This document shows positions 54,401 through 59,242 of a stretch of 59,242 nt of DNA, in pieces. The stretch covers positions 1 to 59,242 of IMG/VR virus record IMGVR_UViG_3300036398_002697. One strand, written 5' to 3'. The translations under genes and the position numbers were made by a program. The stretch comes from a virus. The notes under the pieces were generated by a model. The model was not told the DNA's origin. It did no database searches and was given only the letters and a program-made list of their open reading frames with translations. Positions within the stretch are counted from its first letter, which is position 1; each line of letters begins with the position of its first letter.

Positions 54401-57280
54401 CCACAAACTAACAGAGATAATCCTGCGTCTGATCCAAAGGAATCTGTATCTTATTCTGTAGCAACTCCAATTGGTCAGGTTGTAATTGATGATCCAAAAC
54501 ACAGTATCACAAAAGAAACTGTTAATAAAACCTTAGATGATATTAATGTTGGATTCGGAATTACAAATATCATCTCAAATGTGGCAGGAACTTCACATAC
54601 AATCTTCACGAGTATTGACCATGGTTTGAATAGAATCACCTCTGTAAGTATCGCAAGCAGTGGTGCTGGTTATGGTAGTGGATCTGCAGTGTCTCTTTAT
54701 AATGCACGCCTTGTAGGATTTGCTGGTTCAACAACTGGTGATTATGCAACTGCAAGAATTACCGTTGATGGTATTGGTGGAATTACTGCTGTCAAGATTA
54801 TGGACGGTGGTTCTGCCTATGGTATTGGTAATACTCTTGCAGTTGTTGGTGTTGCTACCACTGCAGGATTTGTTCAAGGTTATGTTACCGTAACAGATAT
54901 CTATGATAACAGTGGAGATGTAGTCCGAATTACTGGAGTATCTTCAGAATCACTAACACATTATAATCAACTTTATAGAATTACATCAGTTCCAGTTGGT
55001 TCTACAAAAGAACTTATTGTTGCCTCTGCGTCAACTGTTGGAAATGCAAATACAACTGGAGTTGGAGCTGATTTCACAACAGATGCATTTGGTTATCTGA
55101 CTGGTGAAGCACTGAATGTAACTTCTCTGGTTTATGATAATGTATCTGGTCTTGCAACCGTAACAACATCGCAAAGACACGGACTAAGAGTTGATAATAA
55201 AGTCCGTATTGCTGGTGCAGATAGTGAATTCTATAACAGAGATTTCATTGTTACCAGAAATACTGACCTGAACAACTTTGTAATAAACGTTGGTGTTGGA
55301 ACAATCGCTCCTTCAACTTCAGGAACCATTTATGTTTATAGAAATGGTGTTACCTCTAATGAAGGTAACGTAACGATTGAAAATGAGAACATCGGTGGCC
55401 GCCAAGTTGTTGAGTATGCAGGTATCACTACAACTCTATCTGCTGTAATTTCAAGTGCAACTACTTCTGATATTGAAATTCAGGATATTGCAACTCTTGA
55501 TATTAACATTGGTGACTATCTATTAATTGATGATGAGATTGTAAGAGTTAAGACAACTGTAACTGCAAACCCAATCTCAGTATTCAGAGGTGTCCTTGGA
55601 ACAAGAGCAACAACACATGTCATTAATAGTGTTGTTAGGAGAATTCGTGTAAATCCAGTTGAGTTTAGAAGAAACTCAATTCTTCGTGCATCAGGACATA
55701 CTTTTGAATATCTTGGTTATGGTCCAGGCAACTATTCAACTGCACTTCCAGAACGTCAAGATCGTCAACTTTCTCAAGCAGAAGAATTCTTATCACAATC
55801 AATTAAGTATGATGGTGGTATTGTTGTTTATACTGGTATGAACAGTGATGGTGACTTTTATATTGGTAATAAGAAAGTTAGCTCTGCAACTGGTCAGGAA
55901 GAAGTATTTGATGCACCAATTCCTACAGTTACTGGTGAAGATATTGCACCATCTGGAGTAAGTGTTGGATTTGACGTTCTCTCACCACTTGAGGTATCAA
56001 TCAGTCGCTCACTCAGAGTTGAAGGTGGTCCAGATAACAACATCATTTCTGAATTTGATGGACCTGTTATTCTGAACAACAAACTAACTTCCACATCTGA
56101 TAAAGGTATGGAAGCAGCATCAATCTTCCTACAGGGTGATGCTACAGTTTCTAGAAAGTTCACTGTTGGCATCGCAACTCCTTCACTATCGGGCAACCCA
56201 GGAGACGTTGTTTATAATGCAGGACCAGACAAAGGTGGATATCTTGGATGGGTTTATACTAATCAGAATGACTGGTATCGCTTTGGTAATGTAAGCTTGT
56301 CTCAGAGTAGCAACATCGCACTCTTTGACCAAGTAGGAATTGGAACCACTGCTGTTGGTGATTTAACACTCAAAGTTGGTTCTGGTTCTTCTGAGTTCTT
56401 TGTAAATGGGTCAGGACAAGTTGGTGTCGGCACTGACGATACTCAAGGATATAAGATGTATATCAATGGTCCTGTATTTGGTGAGTTTGTTGGAAACGGT
56501 GCAGGATTAACCAACCTTGATAGTATCTGGGTTGAAGATTACACATCTAATTGGATTTTCACAAGAGAAAATGCAGACCTTAAAGTTGGTATTGGTACAA
56601 CTATTGGAGTTACTGCACAACTTCAAGTTGCTGGAACTGCTGCTACATCACTTTATGTCAGAAATGGTTCTAGATTTATTTCTACTGCAACATTTGAATC
56701 TGAAGTTTCAATTGGTGGAACATTAAGTGCAACTAAGTTTAATCTAAATGGACCATCTCAAGGATTTATCAATGCTGGTGTTACGACATCAAATATTATT
56801 CATGTAGGAATTGCTGGAACGGTACTTAATGTAGATGTATCAACTGCAAATGTTGGTATTGGAACATCTGTAGTAAGATCTAAACTTGATGTTGAAGGTA
56901 GAGTTCGACTGAAGACATACTATGAGCACGTTCATGCCATCACAAGTTCATCCAATGTTGTGACAATTGATCTTGCTGAAGCACAAAACTTTACTCTGAC
57001 TGCGACAGAAGATATCAACCAATTCACAATCATTAATATTCCATCAGAGTCGAGTGCATTTACACTTAAGATAACTCAGGATTCTACTGGAAATCATGCA
57101 GTTGGAATTGATACCTTTAAAACTGCTGGTGGTGTTGATATTCCTGTTTACTGGCCAGGTGGTGGAGTTCTTCCAATTGTAACACCAACTGCAGATAGGT
57201 CAGACATCTATTCATTCAAGACATTTGATGGTGGTGCAACATTCTATGGTGTCGTTGGCGGTCAAAATTTCCTTAACTGA
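51446..57280 (+). CDS. Giant tail fibre / baseplate-associated structural protein
   Basis: The 1944-residue protein starts PLSRLDNFLKNARGNILYVN, then TRPFKTIQRALVEASRF and YPGDHLIDNRPG, the opening of a right-handed beta-helix (pectate-lyase-like) domain. The long middle has Ser/Thr/Val beta repeats, including G.GYG.G motifs shared with the gene at 43200. The C-terminal part (FVGNGAGLTNLDSIW, GIGTTIGVTAQLQVAG) is a fibre-shaft pattern. It probably forms a long fibre or wedge-linked connector. Expressed from a late promoter. Confidence 0.75.
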   Translation: MPLSRLDNFLKNARGNILYVNPNDLDATDSIENQGNSLTRPFKTIQRALVEASRFSYQRGLDNDRFGQTTILVYPGDHLIDNRPGWIPDGASSFKLRNGTTSSDFSQFDLSTNFDLTTDGNALYKLNSIYGGVIIPRGTSLVGLDLRKTKIRPKYIPNPENDNIERSAIFRVTGACYFWQFSILDGDPSSVVYKDYTTNTFVPNFSHHKLTCFEYADGRNAVDIDDAFLTYSTTRTDLDMYYEKVGLAYGPSSGREIEPDYPSSSLDIQPKIDEFRIVGPTGGEVGISSIKAGDGVTSSTVITVTTTDVFEQLAVDTAIQINGITATGYDGQYVVTDVVSANEFKYQVSSAPLNPLPTPTGATVNLSVDTVGSASPYIFNVSLRSVYGVCGLHADGDKADGFKSMVVAQFTGIGLQKDDNAFVKYDPNSGAYKDATFAGNENIHTDSLAVYKPTYENYHIKCSNNSFLQIVSVFAIGFAQHFVAETGGDQSITNSNSNFGAKSLIASGFRKEAFPRDDVGYITHIIPPKELTTSTTNIEFDAIDVATTVGVASTNRLYLYNRTNQDISPDNVIEGYRIGAKENDTLKCLISQGGSPVEYSARIIIPNTQFTSNEATSEKKFTIGRSVGINSISSNVITLTSPHSFIEGESIRFLSDTGQLPDGLENNRIYYSITSGIGTNQIKVAKTLNDALNGEELTINDKGGRISVVSRVSDKNSGDIGHPIQYDTTQGQWYINVATASTDNNLYSTIVSLGSSVLGAATPRTYFTRQPDTRNLADTIYKLRYVIPSGSGITSARPPIDGFVIQESGDTTGQTNAEVQTYFSPTTVSLSNVSEQRNFKFISNATWDGTFAYYQTELPHNLSVGSAVEVLNVTSTNNTSGIASAGFNNTFNVVGVSSAKSFQVALGEDPGTFTNDLSNRTTVLPRFNRKRFNDTYYIYRSQEIQKYVPGEQDGVYHLVILNASNKPTVTPFSGQNFSQPVQNLYPQTNRDNPASDPKESVSYSVATPIGQVVIDDPKHSITKETVNKTLDDINVGFGITNIISNVAGTSHTIFTSIDHGLNRITSVSIASSGAGYGSGSAVSLYNARLVGFAGSTTGDYATARITVDGIGGITAVKIMDGGSAYGIGNTLAVVGVATTAGFVQGYVTVTDIYDNSGDVVRITGVSSESLTHYNQLYRITSVPVGSTKELIVASASTVGNANTTGVGADFTTDAFGYLTGEALNVTSLVYDNVSGLATVTTSQRHGLRVDNKVRIAGADSEFYNRDFIVTRNTDLNNFVINVGVGTIAPSTSGTIYVYRNGVTSNEGNVTIENENIGGRQVVEYAGITTTLSAVISSATTSDIEIQDIATLDINIGDYLLIDDEIVRVKTTVTANPISVFRGVLGTRATTHVINSVVRRIRVNPVEFRRNSILRASGHTFEYLGYGPGNYSTALPERQDRQLSQAEEFLSQSIKYDGGIVVYTGMNSDGDFYIGNKKVSSATGQEEVFDAPIPTVTGEDIAPSGVSVGFDVLSPLEVSISRSLRVEGGPDNNIISEFDGPVILNNKLTSTSDKGMEAASIFLQGDATVSRKFTVGIATPSLSGNPGDVVYNAGPDKGGYLGWVYTNQNDWYRFGNVSLSQSSNIALFDQVGIGTTAVGDLTLKVGSGSSEFFVNGSGQVGVGTDDTQGYKMYINGPVFGEFVGNGAGLTNLDSIWVEDYTSNWIFTRENADLKVGIGTTIGVTAQLQVAGTAATSLYVRNGSRFISTATFESEVSIGGTLSATKFNLNGPSQGFINAGVTTSNIIHVGIAGTVLNVDVSTANVGIGTSVVRSKLDVEGRVRLKTYYEHVHAITSSSNVVTIDLAEAQNFTLTATEDINQFTIINIPSESSAFTLKITQDSTGNHAVGIDTFKTAGGVDIPVYWPGGGVLPIVTPTADRSDIYSFKTFDGGATFYGVVGGQNFLN

Positions 57281-57291
57281 GGAGATAACTA

Positions 57292-59223
57292 ATGCTTAAC
57301 TTTAGCAACAGACAAACAACACTGGACCTCAATGGTCCAGTTCTATCAATCGTTCAGCAACCAACATCAGTTTCAATTTGTAATGCAGGAGTTGCCACTT
57401 TTGTTGGACTTGCTACAGTCACTTTTCCAACTCAGACACCAGCAAATAATCCAACAAACACAGGTATCCTAACTCAAAGATGGTATGTTGATGGATATGG
57501 ACCACTTACTGATGGATCTATTGTAGCATTAGGAATTACTGTAGTTGGTTCTGCGACAACAACTCTTACTATTTCTGGTGCAATCAGTCCAACGGCAAAT
57601 GGTCTTGGTTTCTTCATGAGACCAGATTATATTCCATCCGCATATTCACAACCTGTTGGTTCTGCAGTCGTTGCTGGAACTGCAAGGTCAACTGGAAATG
57701 GAAATAATGAACCATACGATTCAAGTGTTGCAACTCTTACAGTATTTCCAACGATGGAAATTATTGATCAACCTCAAAATAGTACGGTTGCTCAAGGTAG
57801 ATTTGCTTCTTTTTTTGTAAATACAGAAATATCTGATACTTCTCAAGGTAATTTATCTTACCAATGGACATATAATGGAAATAATTTGATTGATAGTTCA
57901 AATGTTTTTGGGTCAAATTCTCAAAATTTATTAATATCGTCTGATAATATTGGTGTAGGAACTGTACAATGTATCATATCCCATCCAACTTCATGCGATA
58001 GTCCTTTATATTCAAACGTTGCAACTTGGGAAGTAATTCCATCCAGACAAATAGTTACTTTTGAAAATATATATTCTTCATCTAGTGTCGTAATTACGGA
58101 TAAAAATTTATTTGATGTACCACAAGTTATTATAGGTGTTGATATCCCAAGATCTCTTCTTTCTTTTTATGCCTCCGAAAATGATTTAGATGTTGAAATG
58201 GAATTGCATGGTTCATGGGGTTCTTCTTTTGGATCAAACCGTGGAGGTATTGGTGGATATTCTAAAATTCGATTTACTATGAAAAAAGATGAAGAGTATG
58301 TGATTGCTGGTTTGGGCGCATTTACTGGTCAATCTGTTTTCCTTTATAGAAAATCTAAATTAATTGCAAATGCGGCAAATGGTGGCGATGCTTCTTCTTC
58401 TGGTAGAGGTGGGGATGGTGGTGGAGTTAATGTTGCTGGAGAACGAGGTGGTGGACGTGGTGGTGGAAATGGTGGAAGATTATTTTCTGCAGGGACCCTT
58501 CCTTCTTCTTTTGGTATTTTTGGTTCTCAAACTCAAGGACTTGTTCCTCCAGTTGGGGCCGATAGTGTTGCACCAATTCCTCTTGGTGGACAAGCTATTG
58601 CATGTCCAAGAGGAAACCAAACAGTTTCTCCTTGCACTGATCTTGGTTTAACTCAATTTTTATGGGGACAAAGAACACCAATACCTGGAACAGGAAGAAT
58701 TAATAGGGGATTTAAACAGGGTTATGGTATTCGTAATACTCCAGGTCTTGGCAGTGGTGGTGGAAATGGTGGTGGTGGAACTACTGGTGGTGATGGAGGA
58801 ACCTCTGGTGGTGGCGGAGGTGGAGGTGGAGGTTATACTGATGGTTCTGTTGAAGTCATTGAAACTACATTGGGTGGAAGTCAGTATCAATCTGCGGTAG
58901 CGATATTAAGGTTGGTTTCTCCATCAGTTACTTTTGTTACCACTAGAGAAGCTGCCTTTGAAAATACAATGACATTCGCAAAGGTAAGTGGAACTGGTGT
59001 TGGTGGAATGTCATTCGGGCCCAACTATTCAGTTCAGACATTTGATATTCAACCTGGAGCAGTTTATCGCTTAACAAGTGCTACTGGAAGAATTAGATTG
59101 TTTGGAACTCAAAGAATTGGTCTTGATGATAGTGCTGGTGATAATGATTTCAATGATATTGCAGTTTCTTGTGATGTTGGATCTTTCTATGAAAGTGGCG
59201 GATCAGTTTTCTATACAAGATGA
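57292..59223 (+). CDS. Adhesin with Ig-like domains and glycine-rich region
   Basis: The 643-residue protein begins with beta domains containing Ig-like features (VSICNAGVATFVG; LSYQWTYNGNNLIDSSNVFG), followed by a galectin-like or lectin-like segment, glycine-rich blocks at about 363-393 and 486-513 (GGGNGGGGTTGGDGGTSGGG), and a DNDFNDIAVS acidic motif near 617-626 that could bind calcium. Poly-glycine blocks recall gp38-type tip adhesins of T4-like phages. Following the giant fibre gene by 11 bases with GGAG ahead of its ATG, it is the likely receptor-binding tip. Confidence 0.7.
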   Translation: MLNFSNRQTTLDLNGPVLSIVQQPTSVSICNAGVATFVGLATVTFPTQTPANNPTNTGILTQRWYVDGYGPLTDGSIVALGITVVGSATTTLTISGAISPTANGLGFFMRPDYIPSAYSQPVGSAVVAGTARSTGNGNNEPYDSSVATLTVFPTMEIIDQPQNSTVAQGRFASFFVNTEISDTSQGNLSYQWTYNGNNLIDSSNVFGSNSQNLLISSDNIGVGTVQCIISHPTSCDSPLYSNVATWEVIPSRQIVTFENIYSSSSVVITDKNLFDVPQVIIGVDIPRSLLSFYASENDLDVEMELHGSWGSSFGSNRGGIGGYSKIRFTMKKDEEYVIAGLGAFTGQSVFLYRKSKLIANAANGGDASSSGRGGDGGGVNVAGERGGGRGGGNGGRLFSAGTLPSSFGIFGSQTQGLVPPVGADSVAPIPLGGQAIACPRGNQTVSPCTDLGLTQFLWGQRTPIPGTGRINRGFKQGYGIRNTPGLGSGGGNGGGGTTGGDGGTSGGGGGGGGGYTDGSVEVIETTLGGSQYQSAVAILRLVSPSVTFVTTREAAFENTMTFAKVSGTGVGGMSFGPNYSVQTFDIQPGAVYRLTSATGRIRLFGTQRIGLDDSAGDNDFNDIAVSCDVGSFYESGGSVFYTR

Positions 59224-59231
59224 TATAAATA
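59224..59231 (+). promoter_or_regulatory. Late promoter at window end
   Basis: A perfect TATAAATA directly after the adhesin stop, serving a gene beyond the window. Confidence 0.7.
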
Positions 59232-59242
59232 ATTAAAATCTT

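Noticed and set aside
1-59242. CRISPR arrays, integrase, attachment sites, insertion sequences, replication origin
   Set aside because: No regularly spaced repeats, transposase or integrase motifs, or origin-like repeats were seen.

Overview
The window is a piece of a large T4-like cyanophage genome, a tailed myovirus of marine Synechococcus or Prochlorococcus. The T4 core genes gp33, gp59, gp32, gp53, gp48, gp4, gp54, gp26 and gp51 sit beside phage-borne photosynthesis and host-takeover genes: psbA, psbD, two hli genes, ferredoxin, speD, thyX, phoH, glutaredoxin and a CP12-like gene. Genes are packed with ATGA, GTGA or TAATG overlaps, and T4-type late promoters (close to TATAAATA) precede many units.

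Layout. (1) Bases 1-12715 form one unbroken plus-strand carbohydrate operon: a PfkB sugar kinase, a nucleotidyltransferase fused to an RpiB-like isomerase, a cupin, GDP-mannose and dTDP-glucose 4,6-dehydratases, a further SDR, and at least nine proven or likely glycosyltransferases. The last group includes a GT11 alpha-1,2-fucosyltransferase next to a GT6 (ABO blood-group family) enzyme. (2) 12712-14327 is a self-contained cyanobacterial-type porin unit with its own promoter and terminator. (3) 14349-16133 is a photosynthesis and redox unit: hli, ferredoxin, hli, peroxiredoxin and small proteins. (4) 16134-17914 holds cell-wall hydrolases (C39-like peptidase and GH24 lysozyme, apparently joined by a programmed -1 frameshift) facing small minus-strand genes. 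(5) 17991-21070 is psbA with a structured leader, then psbD, with a homing endonuclease between them. (6) 21134-26183 carries more endonucleases, a metallophosphoesterase, glutaredoxin, speD and many small conserved phage genes. (7) 26221-26656 is a small glutamine-riboswitch unit. (8) 26688-32070 holds thyX, phoH and replication or late-transcription factors. (9) 32071-35037 (minus strand) and 35080-48811 (plus strand) are head, baseplate and tail genes. (10) 48850-51403 is an accessory stretch with two tRNAs, a homing endonuclease and a Mom-like gene. (11) 51446-59223 holds two giant fibre or adhesin genes.

Main observations. There are two textbook -1 frameshift sites (A_AAA_AAG with a hairpin, joining peptidase to lysozyme; T_TTT_TTC with a hairpin, joining gp26 to gp51). 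Four of five homing endonuclease genes have inverted repeats arranged so that a late promoter starts the transcript beyond or inside the left arm, which would hide the gene in read-through RNA and expose it in late RNA. A phage H/ABO-like glycan cassette and a glutamine riboswitch with its downstream peptide are present. A C-terminal-half CP12 lies inside the tail operon. Several tiny membrane-protein genes sit around the photosynthesis genes. All functional calls come from reading motifs by eye; no database search was run.
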